A DNA stretch of 64,000 nucleotides from Chloroflexi bacterium AL-N1 (GTDB taxonomy: Bacteria > Chloroflexota > Chloroflexia > Chloroflexales > Roseiflexaceae): positions 124,001 through 188,000 of the forward strand of contig WYDT01000002.1 in the NCBI GenBank assembly GCA_013122435.1, given 5' to 3'. Made by a program: the position numbers and the translations under genes. Of the stretch, positions 15,907 through 24,571 are shown piece by piece (position 1 is the stretch's first letter; the number at the start of each line of letters is the position of its first letter). The notes under the pieces were generated by a model. That model saw nothing but the letters and a program-made list of their open reading frames with translations, ran no database searches and was not told the DNA's origin.

Positions 15907-16188
15907 TTAGGCATTTTCGTATTTTATTCCACTGTTATCCAACTTTATACGTTCTTTGGCCCCAATGGTACATACACCAGCAATGTAGCAGATGCTGCAT
16001 CTTGATACGACTGCTGTTACCAATACCATACCTGCAAGTATGGCAAGCATAAGACCTATTGCACCTGGGAAGACCCTAAAACCATAGAGGGTCAGTATCC
16101 CCAGGCTTGCTACAGCCCGTATAAGACGATCTTGCCAACCGAGATTGCGATTGAACGTATACGACATTCCTTTGATCAATCGTTTCAT
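15907..16188 (-). CDS. DUF2892 family small membrane protein
   Basis: A 93-residue protein with two hydrophobic helices. It contains NLGWQDRLIRAVASLGILTL, the usual N-G-x-x-D-R-x-I-R pattern of DUF2892 / YgaP-like domains, and a C-terminal CSICYIAGVCTIG with three cysteines that suggest redox or metal binding. The frame extends to 16227, but ATG at 16188 has CAGGAGCATAGAA before it and gives the standard N-terminus. It is the first gene of the short operon with the SRPBCC and ECF genes. Confidence 0.8.
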   Translation of the reverse strand: MKRLIKGMSYTFNRNLGWQDRLIRAVASLGILTLYGFRVFPGAIGLMLAILAGMVLVTAVVSRCSICYIAGVCTIGAKERIKLDNSGIKYENA

Positions 16189-16286
16189 TTCTATGCTCCT
16201 GTTTCGTGTTTTGCCACCGTTCTCCATGAATAGGGTGCTAATACTGATACAACAGATTGAGTAAAGTGTGACAAAAATGAAGCCAC

Positions 16287-16318
16287 AATAAAAAACGAGT
16301 AAATCAGGATTTACTCGT
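16287..16318 (-). terminator. Rho-independent terminator, minus strand
   Basis: Perfect arms ACGAGTAAAT (16295-16304) and ATTTACTCGT (16309-16318) around a 4-base loop, with an A-run at 16290-16295 that reads as a T-run on the minus strand. It would stop leftward transcription arriving from the VOC gene region and so insulate the DUF2892/SRPBCC/sigma operon. Confidence 0.7.
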
Positions 16319-16447
16319 CATCTGAAGTATGATTTCGCAACAACATAGTCAGGATACAGGAAAGGTCACATCCACTCATTCCGACGCACTGGCCCATTTT
16401 TGGATAGGGTCTATTTCATGTTATGCGGCTTCAGTCATCCCTGCAAT

Positions 16448-16540
16448 ACGGACGCCAACCGTGCCGACTTGACCAATTGGCTATACTGCTACTATAACTA
16501 TCGATTATGTCCACCTGCGATTCAGTACTCTCAGTATAGC
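16448..16540 (+). pseudogene. Possible transposase C-terminal fragment
   Basis: The + strand encodes TDANRADLTNWLYCYYNYRL and then CPPAIQYS. The pattern R-x-x-L-x-x-W-L-x-x-Y-N-x-x-R-x-x-x-A-I resembles the end of the DDE domain in IS481/IS3-type transposases (WLxxYNxxRPHxAL). No start, catalytic residues or terminal inverted repeats are visible, so at most about 30 residues of an old element survive. The match is to a motif pattern only. The rest of 16228-16599 has no other recognisable content. Confidence 0.35.
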
Positions 16541-16599
16541 CAGTGTCGGCAGTGTGAGGTGTTCATGTCGTGGCGTGTTGACAAGGGAGGACCACAAAT

Positions 16600-17070
16600 A
16601 TGGCCGACTTCGACCGCACCGTCACGCTCCGTGAGATCACCAAGGACAACGTGCGTGACATCCTTCGCTTGAAGGTCGCGCCACACCAAGAGCAATTCGT
16701 GTCATCCAACGCCTGGTCGCTTGCCAAAGCGCACTTCGAGCCGGAGCTTCCCTGGTATCGCGGTATCTACACAGGAGATACACCAGTCGGGTTTCTGATG
16801 CTGGAATACGATCAAGAGTATGACTCGCACAACCTGTGGCGCTTCATGATCGACGTGCAGCAGCAGGGACGCGGATACGGGCGACAGGCGTTGGAACTGC
16901 TCTTCGCGCACGTCAAGACGCTGCCGGGAACAGGTGAGCTGTACGTTCACTGCATGCCAGGCGAAGGCGGTCCCGGTCCATTCTACGAAAAGCTGGGATT
17001 TGTTTACACGGATGAGGAAGAAGGCGGCGGAGTATGGATGCGCCGTGTGATGCGGGAACGCGGCCACTAG
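16600..17070 (+). CDS. GNAT family N-acetyltransferase
   Basis: A 156-residue acetyltransferase of the SpeG/BltD-like kind. It starts VTLREITKDNVRDILRL. The acetyl-CoA loop is DVQQQGRGYGRQAL (Q-x-x-G-x-G form) and the C-terminal signature is GPGPFYEKLGFVYT. A polyamine or amino-group substrate is possible but not shown. GGGAGGACC precedes the start. Directly after its stop lies an attC-like element, so the gene looks like a captured cassette, and it is more GC-rich than the DNA to its left. Confidence 0.85.
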   Translation: MADFDRTVTLREITKDNVRDILRLKVAPHQEQFVSSNAWSLAKAHFEPELPWYRGIYTGDTPVGFLMLEYDQEYDSHNLWRFMIDVQQQGRGYGRQALELLFAHVKTLPGTGELYVHCMPGEGGPGPFYEKLGFVYTDEEEGGGVWMRRVMRERGH

Positions 17071-17076
17071 CGGTAC

Positions 17077-17209
17077 GCCGCACAACAAGGCGTTGCACCT
17101 GACGCGGTTGGGCGTGGCGGTTTTTCGTGCTGAGCTGATTGGTTGCCTTGCATGGGTCCATCTGATCCACCGTCGGGCCGCGCAGGTGAACCTGATCGCT
17201 AGGCCGCAG
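17077..17209. repeat. attC-like element between two cassette-type genes
   Basis: It begins GCACAACAAGGCGTTGCACC just after the GNAT stop and ends GATCGCTAGGC. The arms can fold: CACCTGACGCGG on the left against CCGCGCAGGTG on the right, with GC-rich pairing inside. This recalls integron attC sites, which start near AAC-AAGGCGTTG and end GTTAGGC, although both core sites here carry mismatches. The element overlaps the end of the VOC gene on the other strand. No integrase gene is present in the window. Confidence 0.45.
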
Positions 17210-17588
17210 CAAGCGCACTAACGGTAATATAGTACCCATCCAGATCGCGGAGTGAGAACTCCGTAGTGCCCGTGTTCGGGTTCAGGTGAGGCTCTTCTTC
17301 GAACTGAGCAACAAGGGAGCGTGCTCTTTGCAGCGCCATGTCGAAATCATCAACACGAAAGAACAAGAGGAGGCCGTTGCCGGGCTGCGCGTGCTCGGGG
17401 CTCACTAAAGGCGGATGATCATGGACACCCCACGCGTGAAGACAGATCAAGACCGTTCCATCCGAATCGAGGATTTGACCGAAGTCGTCGTGGGCAGGAG
17501 CAGTTTCCTCCAGCCCAAATAGTGACGGGTACCACTTAAAGCTACTAGCTACATCCTTAACAGCAATGATTGTCCAGGTACGCCTCAT
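17199..17588 (-). CDS. VOC (glyoxalase/bleomycin resistance) superfamily protein
   Basis: A 129-residue protein with the VOC double beta-alpha-beta-beta-beta layout: TWTIIAVKDVASSFKWYPSL at the start, GTVLICLHAWG, GLLLFFRVDDFDMALQRA and TEFSLRDLDGYYITVS at the end. These are metal-dependent lyase, dioxygenase or antibiotic-binding folds; the metal ligands cannot be assigned with confidence. TTGGAGGAACC precedes the start. Its stop lies inside the attC-like element, and a second repeat (17605-17705) lies just upstream, so the gene is flanked by repeats like a mobile cassette. Confidence 0.82.
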   Translation of the reverse strand: MRRTWTIIAVKDVASSFKWYPSLFGLEETAPAHDDFGQILDSDGTVLICLHAWGVHDHPPLVSPEHAQPGNGLLLFFRVDDFDMALQRARSLVAQFEEEPHLNPNTGTTEFSLRDLDGYYITVSALAAA

Positions 17589-17604
17589 GGTTCCTCCAAA
17601 GACC

Positions 17605-17705
17605 TAATTTGTAGGAGGCTGGCAGCGTCCACCTCAGCGTCAGCCACGTAGATTGTCTTTGTGTCCCTCTACTAGCCCCAAATGGTATCTTTAGGTGGAT
17701 GAACA
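17605..17705. repeat. Repeat copy A upstream of the VOC gene (copy B at 33479-33580)
   Basis: About 100 bases with clear similarity to 33479-33580. Shared blocks include CTAAT at the left, CAGC then TCCACCT in the first third, AGCG next, and CCCAAATGGTAT near the right end. Each copy lies immediately upstream of a minus-strand cassette-type gene (VOC here, a methyltransferase at 33456), and each holds partly complementary arms (CCACCT with AGGTGG). They are likely cassette recombination sites or a small miniature element. Confidence 0.5.
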
Positions 17706-17829
17706 GTCAGTGTACCAAGTATAACATAACTGCTGAAAAAGATATGCAAACAAGCAGGGTACACTTTTAATCATAACAGAGATACATGTGTATACCGAAT
17801 GCCCGTATCGAGCCTCATCATACATAAGC

Positions 17830-19061
17830 TCACGATGGATTCGATAATTCCTGAGCCTGTGTAATCTGTTGAACACTGATCAGGCGTAGTATGCCTAACG
17901 CAAGCAGAGCAGTAACTCCTGCAGCCGCCCAGAACGGTGCGGTGAGGCCAAACAGTTGCGCTAACAACCCACCAATGAGGGCACCAACCGCTGTGCCACC
18001 AAGCCCCAATAGCCGATAGACACTGTTGACACGACCAAATAGCTCCTCTGGAACAACTGATTGTCGCAATGATATGGTGATAACATTCCAGATAACAGCA
18101 GCAAACCCAATGAGCACATACATTGTACCAACAAGGATGGCGTTCCTTGTAAGCGCGATGGCCAGAGGCGCAAGCGCCATACCTAACAAGCTACCAAATA
18201 ATGCATATTTTGACCCTAGTCGTTGTGTAATTTGCACTACAACAAAACTTCCTAACACCCCACCAACTGCCATTGCCCCAGTAAGTAATCCAAAACCAGC
18301 TTCATTCAGGCCCAGAACATCCTGAGCAAACAAAACCAGAATAGCGCCTGTTGCAGCCCCCATCATATTGGAGAGACAAAGCAGAATGGCTAGCGACCGA
18401 ATCAGAGGGTAACGCCATAGCCACGTAATGCCCTCCCAATCTCATTGAGCAGCATTATTGGTTGAAGTGCTTGGGGTTGCCTGGGCCGAAAACTTCCCGG
18501 TAAAGCTAGCATAAAGAGCACCGTTATGGCAAATGCAACACTGTTGAGCAAAAACGGTAACGCCATGGCGATTGCGAATAATAAACCACCCAATGTTGGT
18601 CCAATAAACTGGTTGTTGATCAGTTCGGTGGATTGGATACGAGCATTGGCCCGTGTTAAGTGAGATTTTGTGACAATAGCAGGCAGGAGGGCCTGAGCAG
18701 CATTATCATAAAAGGTTTCGATCATCCCCAGCAGAAAAGCAACCACATACAACAACCAGAGACTGGACCAACCCATCAGAACTGCGAGACTGAGCACACC
18801 AAGCAGCCCTGCACGTAAGACATTGCTGATCGCCATTGTGCGACGGCGGTCCAACCGATCTACCAGCGCACCACTAAGCAAAGGGAAAATGAGCCACGAC
18901 ACACGATTGGCGAAGAACAGCCCCGCAACCTAAGCGGGATCACGTGTGACACTGGCGGCAAGGAGTGGCATCACCACGATCCCAATACCATCACTCAGGT
19001 TTGATAAGGCACTCGCGGCCCACAGTTTCCAGAACGGCAGAGGTAAGCGGTTTTGAGCCAT
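17830..19061 (-). pseudogene. MFS transporter, disrupted by a nonsense codon and a frameshift
   Basis: The three minus-strand pieces join into one major facilitator of about 410 residues. It starts at ATG 19061 (MAQNRLPLPFWKLWAASALS), meets TAG at 18930-18932 (DPA-stop-VAGLFFANRVSW), continues through the DRLDRRRTMAISN loop, loses frame at about 18435 in a G-run, and resumes as EGITWLWRYPLIRSLAIL to the end at 17830. Restoring one G and one sense codon (for example CAG) would heal it. Family relatives are multidrug or macrolide efflux proteins. As written the gene cannot make a full transporter. Confidence 0.85.
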
Positions 19062-19085
19062 CCAATTGCCCGACTACTCTTTGTA

Positions 19086-20057
19086 TCACTCAATGGTTAG
19101 CACACGTTGATAGGCCAACTGTTGCCGCATAATGCTGAACCCAAGCTGCTCATAGCTCTGAATGGTTTCTTTTGTATCACCCCACGACTCAAGTTCAACA
19201 CGTGTCTGGTGTTGGGTACGAAGCCACTGAACTGCGTGTAACAACAGCGCCTGGTAGAGTGACTCAGAGCGGTGTGCAGGAACTACCCCTGGGCTATCGA
19301 CATATCCAGTTGGCTGACCATTGCGCTCAGTACGCTGCGAGTGACACTGGGCACAGCAGATGCCAGCAACCGTGCCGTCTGGTGCAAACAATAGAAACAC
19401 GCCCTCCCACGTGAGCGATGGTAGCGCTTGAGTCACGTCTGCTTCTATCACGATGTGATGGCCCCACAAACCAGCAAAACCCTGATTGAAATCATCAACA
19501 AGCGCTTGTATCTGTTGCACGTCTCTGTAAGAACGTATGCTATAGCCGCTGGTCAGGCTGGCAGTCTCGCCAATGATATCGATTGCCGCTCCCATCTCGG
19601 TGTAAGCAGAAACTGGTTGGAAGTGGTGCTCGGTGAGAAACGCTATAGTTGCGTGATCGCGTGTATCAGCATAGAGGCGCATCAGCACCGCTTCAAGTGT
19701 TTGTGCGCGAGCAATGCTGCGTGTAAGCAGCTCAGTTCCTAAGCCTTGTCGACGCCACTCAGGGTGGATTACAATGCTCACTTCCGCAACCTGTATACCA
19801 TCCGCCGTTGAGGCTGCCCATACGACACTGTGTCCGATCAAATCGCTCTGGTGATGGGGATGCTCGATGACCCAGCGATCCAACGCTGGATTATGGTGAG
19901 GTACAGTTAACTGGGCACGCAGGGTTTCTTCAGAAATATCTTCACCAGATTGGTCAACCGACTCGGCTGAGGCGAGGAACTGTACAAGTCGTGGTATGTC
20001 AGACTCAACATCAAATGGGCGAATGGGCCAGCGTTGATCGGATCGGCTCTTTGGCAT
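19086..20057 (-). CDS. Tandem GNAT N-acetyltransferase
   Basis: A 323-residue protein with two GNAT domains. The first (about 10-150) is complete, with VSIVIHPEWRRQGLGTELL as the acetyl-CoA loop and FLTEHHFQPV as the end motif. The second (about 170-320) has VAGICCAQCHSQR, the DSPGVVPAHRSESLYQALL loop with a weakened P-loop, and IQSYEQLGFSI. This layout resembles mycothiol synthase-like proteins and other double GNATs, where one half is often structural. The substrate is unknown. The start is preceded by AGAGAGGTG. Confidence 0.82.
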   Translation of the reverse strand: MPKSRSDQRWPIRPFDVESDIPRLVQFLASAESVDQSGEDISEETLRAQLTVPHHNPALDRWVIEHPHHQSDLIGHSVVWAASTADGIQVAEVSIVIHPEWRRQGLGTELLTRSIARAQTLEAVLMRLYADTRDHATIAFLTEHHFQPVSAYTEMGAAIDIIGETASLTSGYSIRSYRDVQQIQALVDDFNQGFAGLWGHHIVIEADVTQALPSLTWEGVFLLFAPDGTVAGICCAQCHSQRTERNGQPTGYVDSPGVVPAHRSESLYQALLLHAVQWLRTQHQTRVELESWGDTKETIQSYEQLGFSIMRQQLAYQRVLTIE

Positions 20058-20099
20058 ATCACCTCTCTCTTCAGGCTGGTATAAATAATCCTCTTCCCA

Positions 20100-20705
20100 T
20101 TAGTCAGAGGTATGACCTTCATGCCATTCGCGTCTGGTGTTAGTGTGAGGAAAAGGTTCATCGGGGATGGGCACACCTAAAGCTTTGCAAAGCGGATTCC
20201 ATCCATCGTCAGTCTGCCATTCTAGCAAACGATGAGACGGAGCGTTCTGGCGGACTAACATATTATGACGTTCGAAGGCAGCAATACACGCTTCACGATT
20301 ATCGAGATTGTTGGTGAAGCGTGCAGCAAGCAAAGCATTAAACATGGTGTACCATTCACTATCAACGGTACTCTTGGTAGCTTGAAAGATTGTCTCGTGA
20401 GCACTTTGCCACCAAGAAACAGGATTACGTACAGAGAGAAGAATAATAGCTTCAGGAAAGGCCACACTTAGTTCCTGCCAGAAAGCAGCGGCTGGCCAGT
20501 CCACAGTTGCATGGTAGTCAGTAAAAAAGGTATGCCAATCGGGGATATGATTTTGCGTTGCCCTATGCCAGATTCGCACGTGTTCAGTTTGTGCAAAGAC
20601 TTCACGCATATGATAGCAGGGACCACCTAACAGTCGCTGTAATGCAAGTTTGAGCGAACTCGTGCCAGTACGACCAACTCCTGCACCAATAACACGAAGT
20701 GACAT
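20100..20705 (-). CDS. Sulfotransferase family protein
   Basis: A 201-residue protein that begins with the PAPS 5'-phosphosulfate-binding loop: VIGAGVGRTGTSSLKLAL. Later it has AIILLSVRNPVSWWQSAHET, the 3'-phosphate site with Arg and Ser. It matches the short sulfotransferase class (Sulfotransfer_4-like) common in bacteria. The likely reaction is sulfate transfer from PAPS to a small hydroxylated acceptor, but the acceptor cannot be inferred. AAGGAAG precedes the start. It stands alone between a GNAT and a small protein of unknown function. Confidence 0.85.
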   Translation of the reverse strand: MSLRVIGAGVGRTGTSSLKLALQRLLGGPCYHMREVFAQTEHVRIWHRATQNHIPDWHTFFTDYHATVDWPAAAFWQELSVAFPEAIILLSVRNPVSWWQSAHETIFQATKSTVDSEWYTMFNALLAARFTNNLDNREACIAAFERHNMLVRQNAPSHRLLEWQTDDGWNPLCKALGVPIPDEPFPHTNTRREWHEGHTSD

Positions 20706-20795
20706 TTCAGTACTTCCTTGTATAGTTTAATAGAATTGCGTCGATTTTATTGTACACTATGATGTCAAACATATGTTCTAAGCAAGATATAATCC

Positions 20796-21200
20796 TTACC
20801 CCTCTTCCTGTGCCGTCTCGGCCTCATGACGTGGGTCGCCATAGACCGGGCGCTGTTCGCGCTGGAGCGCTTCCCAGTCGCTGTTGCGGTAGGTGCGTAG
20901 GGTAAAATCAATCTGCTCATCAAATGCCGCTGGACTCCGTGAGAAAATCAATGGTCGTGTTTCGACATGCCAGTTGGCAAGTTCTGGATGTGCGAGTAAA
21001 CGATCCTGATCAGTAGTATTTTCGAGGAAAAAGATAGCAACTCCTCCTGGTTGACCGATGAAGTGATCGTGGAATAGGGCCAGCGGCAGATTTGTATCGG
21101 CTACAAAAGCATTGAATTGTCGATTCGCTTCAGCGGCAGTCAAGGTGTCGGGTGCCAGTGCATATACCAGTACACAACGCGGTTTGGTGATACGTTTCAT
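20796..21200 (-). CDS. Small protein of unknown function (134 residues)
   Basis: The frame extends to 21308, but ATG at 21200 follows TTAAGGAAATAAGT and is taken as the start. The product begins MKRITKPRCVLVYALAP and has alternating strands and helices of a dimeric alpha-beta barrel type (RCVLVYALAPDTLTAAEANR, then GVAIFFLENTTDQDRL), with a charged C-terminal tail. I do not recognise a named family. A second, decayed copy of this gene and its upstream DNA lies at 36588-36885, which shows that the locus has been duplicated. Confidence 0.65.
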   Translation of the reverse strand: MKRITKPRCVLVYALAPDTLTAAEANRQFNAFVADTNLPLALFHDHFIGQPGGVAIFFLENTTDQDRLLAHPELANWHVETRPLIFSRSPAAFDEQIDFTLRTYRNSDWEALQREQRPVYGDPRHEAETAQEEG

Positions 21201-21335
21201 ACTTATTTCCTTAATTTCTACGCACGAATATGCTAACTCTAGAGGAAAGATAAGGTATGAGCATCGGACAAAAGACCTGGTACCATTCGATCTTCTGTAC
21301 AGTAACAAATGTTTCAGAATGATTGTAGTGGGTTT

Positions 21336-22286
21336 CTACGACAAATACTGCTGGAACCAGGCTATAGTCCGTTGCCAGGCATCTTCAGCCGCTTCTTCCC
21401 GATATGAATCGCGGGTATCGTTGAAAAAAGCATGTGGTGCATCAGGATAAATGATCATTTCATTGGTTTTGCCAAACTCTGCAAATGCGCTCTCCCATTG
21501 CTCCACCTGTTTGACGGGAATGCCTTGATCGGCTTCACCATAGATGCCCAGAACAGGTGCAGTAACCGCCTCAAAGTCCTCATCGGTTGGTTCGACACCA
21601 CCACCATAGAACACAACCACCGCACCAATGTCTTCACCAACATAGGACATGTTCATCGCGAGGCCACCACCCAGACAGAATCCCACAATTCCGGCACGCT
21701 TTGGCTCTACAAACGCCTGATCGAGCAGATAATTTGCAGCTCCCTGAATATCAACCAGTGCCTGATCGCGCTCCAAAGCCATCGCCAGGCGCCGAGCATC
21801 GTCCGGTTCCTCAGCCACTTCACCACGATAGAGATCCGGGGCCAATGCCACAAAACCCATCTGTGCAAAACGCTCGGTCACACTCTGAATATGCTCTTCC
21901 AGCCCCCACCATTCCTGAATCACGACGACACCAGGAAACGGTCCATCGCCGGTAGGCCGTGCGAGATACCCAGGGGCCTCATCGCCGTTGGCAGCGAAAG
22001 TTACCATTTCTGTCGTAATCTCACCTGTTGCTGTCACATCTTCAACTTCTGGTTGTGTATCAGTTGCCTCGTCTGGTGTTTCCAGCGCGTCCATTTCATC
22101 TGGTGCTGGAGTATCTGCTGCTGGCTCCGCTGGACTTGTTGCTGTTTCGGTACCCCCACATGCAACAAGTAGCGTATGGGCTGCCGTTAAACCACCCAAC
22201 AACACACCTGCCCGCCGCAAGAATTCACGTCGTGACAGTTGACCAGTCTGATAATCCTGCACAAGTGCATCAATGTGTTGTTTCAT
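21336..22286 (-). CDS. Exported dienelactone hydrolase family protein
   Basis: A 316-residue protein. The N-terminus has a twin-arginine signal (SRREFLRRAG), a hydrophobic run and a lipobox (LLVAC), then a low-complexity Pro/Asp/Glu/Thr linker. The dienelactone hydrolase fold follows: VVVIQEWWGLEEH (conserved Glu), nucleophile elbow GFCLGGGLA with Cys, acid in GEADQGIP and His in DAPHAFF. Cys in the elbow is usual for this family. The protein is probably membrane-anchored and exported folded. ATG at 22286 (GGAAAGG upstream) is preferred over 22358. The substrate is unknown. Confidence 0.87.
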   Translation of the reverse strand: MKQHIDALVQDYQTGQLSRREFLRRAGVLLGGLTAAHTLLVACGGTETATSPAEPAADTPAPDEMDALETPDEATDTQPEVEDVTATGEITTEMVTFAANGDEAPGYLARPTGDGPFPGVVVIQEWWGLEEHIQSVTERFAQMGFVALAPDLYRGEVAEEPDDARRLAMALERDQALVDIQGAANYLLDQAFVEPKRAGIVGFCLGGGLAMNMSYVGEDIGAVVVFYGGGVEPTDEDFEAVTAPVLGIYGEADQGIPVKQVEQWESAFAEFGKTNEMIIYPDAPHAFFNDTRDSYREEAAEDAWQRTIAWFQQYLS

Positions 22287-22505
22287 ACAAAGACCTTTCC
22301 ATGATTTCATTATCGCAAATACAGGTATCATTGGTAATGTACACCGCATACACACCACTGTGTCGAATGTGTGTTAAGAGAATGCTGAGAAAAAGATGAT
22401 AGGACCCGCAGTTCTCAGGATGCTCTCAGCATCTGTTAAGTATCTCTTCAACCATACCATCTACAATCATTAACAATCCTATTCGCAATCACAAAGGACC
22501 AAATT

Positions 22506-23624
22506 GTGCGTCGATCAACGATTCAGAGATACGGCGTCTCGCTCATGATTGTGTTACCAATTATGTTTGTGCTTATCGCGTTAGGGTCGCAATCACAGAC
22601 ATCTGACGCGGACATCTCATCATCAACCATCTCATCCAATGATACACAGTCAGAGGTAACGGAATGGCCAAACGAGCTTCCGCCTACATCAACCTCAGAG
22701 GTTGTAACGTCAGAACCGTCCGCAGTGGCGACAGCAATAAGCACCTCTACACCCTTACCAACAACTCCGAAAGCATCGTTACCTCGTGTTGGTATTCAAG
22801 TGGGCCATTGGCAAACAGAAGCACTTCCCGATGAACTTGCACGCCTCCGCACATCAGTTGGTGCTATCGTAGGTGAGTATACTGAAACGGAAGTCAATGC
22901 CAGCATCGCACAACGTGTCGTAGCACAGCTACAAAATGAAGGAATCATCGTGGATCTGTTGCCGGCTACGATTCCACCAGCATACGAGGCAGATGCGTTT
23001 GTCTCGATTCACGCTGACGGATCAACGAGTACAGCTACAAATGGGTTCAAACTCGCAACGTCGTGGCGCACATCGCGTGCGTCTCAACAACTGCACGACG
23101 CGATCAGAAATGAGTATGCCACAGCGACCGGATTGCCGTGGGACCCCTCCATCACGGTGAATATGCGTGGCTACTATGCGTTTTCCTACTATCGATTTAC
23201 CCACACCGTAGCACGTACTACACCCAGTGTCATTGTTGAAATGGGATTTCTCACGAACCCATCAGATCGGGCAATGATGTTAAATGAACCAGATCGTATT
23301 GCCAGTGGTATTACGCAGGGCATTCTACGCTATCTGCGTGAGCGTGATCCACATGATCGTGAGGCATTGATACCGCCGGAATTCAAGACCCAGCGGTCTC
23401 GTAGTGCGGAGGGGGTCACTATCCGTTCGAGACCTGACGAAAATGCATCCAGTACTATTTTTGCTCCGGCTGATGCCCGTATTCGACCCTTTGAGGAGCG
23501 TGATGGTTGGTATCAGGTTTTTGTGCGAGTTGGAGAGCAACGTGCAATAGGGTGGGTTCAGAAAGAACTGGTGGTTGAAACAAACGATCCGACACCGACA
23601 CCTTTGCCACCACTTGACTCATAA
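22506..23624 (+). CDS. Secreted N-acetylmuramoyl-L-alanine amidase with C-terminal SH3-like domain
   Basis: A 372-residue protein that starts with GTG, preceded by AAAGGA. It has a signal anchor (about 10-28), a Ser/Thr-rich linker to about 90, then an Amidase_3 domain: VGIQVGHWQ (first His ligand), GEYTETEVN (Glu ligand region), FVSIHADGS (second His) and VIVEMGFLTNPSD (catalytic Glu). A bacterial SH3 domain closes the protein (SRSAEGVTIRSRPDENASST onwards). It should cut the amide bond between MurNAc and the stem peptide. It is divergent from the exported hydrolase gene, with a shared promoter region at about 22287-22505. Confidence 0.87.
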   Translation: MRRSTIQRYGVSLMIVLPIMFVLIALGSQSQTSDADISSSTISSNDTQSEVTEWPNELPPTSTSEVVTSEPSAVATAISTSTPLPTTPKASLPRVGIQVGHWQTEALPDELARLRTSVGAIVGEYTETEVNASIAQRVVAQLQNEGIIVDLLPATIPPAYEADAFVSIHADGSTSTATNGFKLATSWRTSRASQQLHDAIRNEYATATGLPWDPSITVNMRGYYAFSYYRFTHTVARTTPSVIVEMGFLTNPSDRAMMLNEPDRIASGITQGILRYLRERDPHDREALIPPEFKTQRSRSAEGVTIRSRPDENASSTIFAPADARIRPFEERDGWYQVFVRVGEQRAIGWVQKELVVETNDPTPTPLPPLDS

Positions 23625-23699
23625 TGTGATTCGAGAGGCACACATACTACGTATTATTTTGTAGATACATAACTCTATGAGTACATAAAGGAAACGACC

Positions 23700-24488
23700 A
23701 TGCGCTATCACCTGTTAATCATCACACTTGTGGGAGCAATCTTTCTCGCAGCCTGTGGCAATGCAACATCTGAGCCGGTTGCTGAAAACACAGAACCGAC
23801 CAGCGACACAACGGCAGAAGCTGCTACTGCTGAACCGACGGAACTGCCAGCAGAAGAGGAAGTGCCAACTGAAGACCCCACTGAAGCGCCAACTACAGAG
23901 CCCACCGAAGAACCAACAGCTGAACCTGTAGTTGAGGTGCGGACATTCCAGATCGTGCCTGAGGAAACAGAGGCTTCGTATGATGTACAGGAACAATTTC
24001 TTGAGCAAGACCTGCCGGTTCGGGCCATTGGGTTGACAAATGTCGTTGAGGGTGAATTCCAGTTCACAACAGGTGATGAGCTTTCTGGTGAGGTTTCTCG
24101 CATGACTGTCGATCTAAGTACACTCACTTCGGACTCAGACCGTCGCGATCAGGCCATTCGTGATCGCTGGCTTGAGTCGAACACCTATCCGCTGGCCGAG
24201 TTTGTCTCAACTGAGGTGCAAAACATGCCAGAGAGCTACACGGAGGGAGAAGAGGTGACATTTACGCTGGTGGGCGATATGACTATCCGCGATGTTACCC
24301 AGCCAGTGACCTTTGAGGTTCGGGGTACGCTCGAAGGTGATACGGTAACTGGTACTGCGACAACCTTTATTCTGATGGAAGATTTTGGTTTTGAGCCACC
24401 TGCAATTGCAGGGGTGCTTACCGTGGAGGATGGTGTTGATATTACGGTGAACTTTACTGCTGTAGAAGTTTCCGACACACAGGAATAG
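23700..24488 (+). CDS. YceI family lipoprotein
   Basis: A 262-residue protein with a lipoprotein signal (IFLAACG, Cys19), then a Glu/Pro/Thr-rich linker with repeated EPT/APT triplets to about residue 78. The C-terminal YceI domain is a lipocalin-like barrel: EASYDVQEQFLEQDLPVRAI, SRMTVDLSTLTSDSDRRDQA, DRWLESNTYPLAEFVSTEV and MTIRDVTQPVTFEVRGTL. YceI proteins bind isoprenoid or fatty lipids. AAAGGAAACGACC precedes the start. The gene lies 75 bases after the amidase and may share its transcript. Confidence 0.9.
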   Translation: MRYHLLIITLVGAIFLAACGNATSEPVAENTEPTSDTTAEAATAEPTELPAEEEVPTEDPTEAPTTEPTEEPTAEPVVEVRTFQIVPEETEASYDVQEQFLEQDLPVRAIGLTNVVEGEFQFTTGDELSGEVSRMTVDLSTLTSDSDRRDQAIRDRWLESNTYPLAEFVSTEVQNMPESYTEGEEVTFTLVGDMTIRDVTQPVTFEVRGTLEGDTVTGTATTFILMEDFGFEPPAIAGVLTVEDGVDITVNFTAVEVSDTQE

Positions 24489-24571
24489 TCTGACGGGTAA
24501 CGCAACGGGAAATTCTATCAGTTCTTTCGCATCCTGCTCCCTGCGTTTACTCGTATGATATAAGGGGTGGT

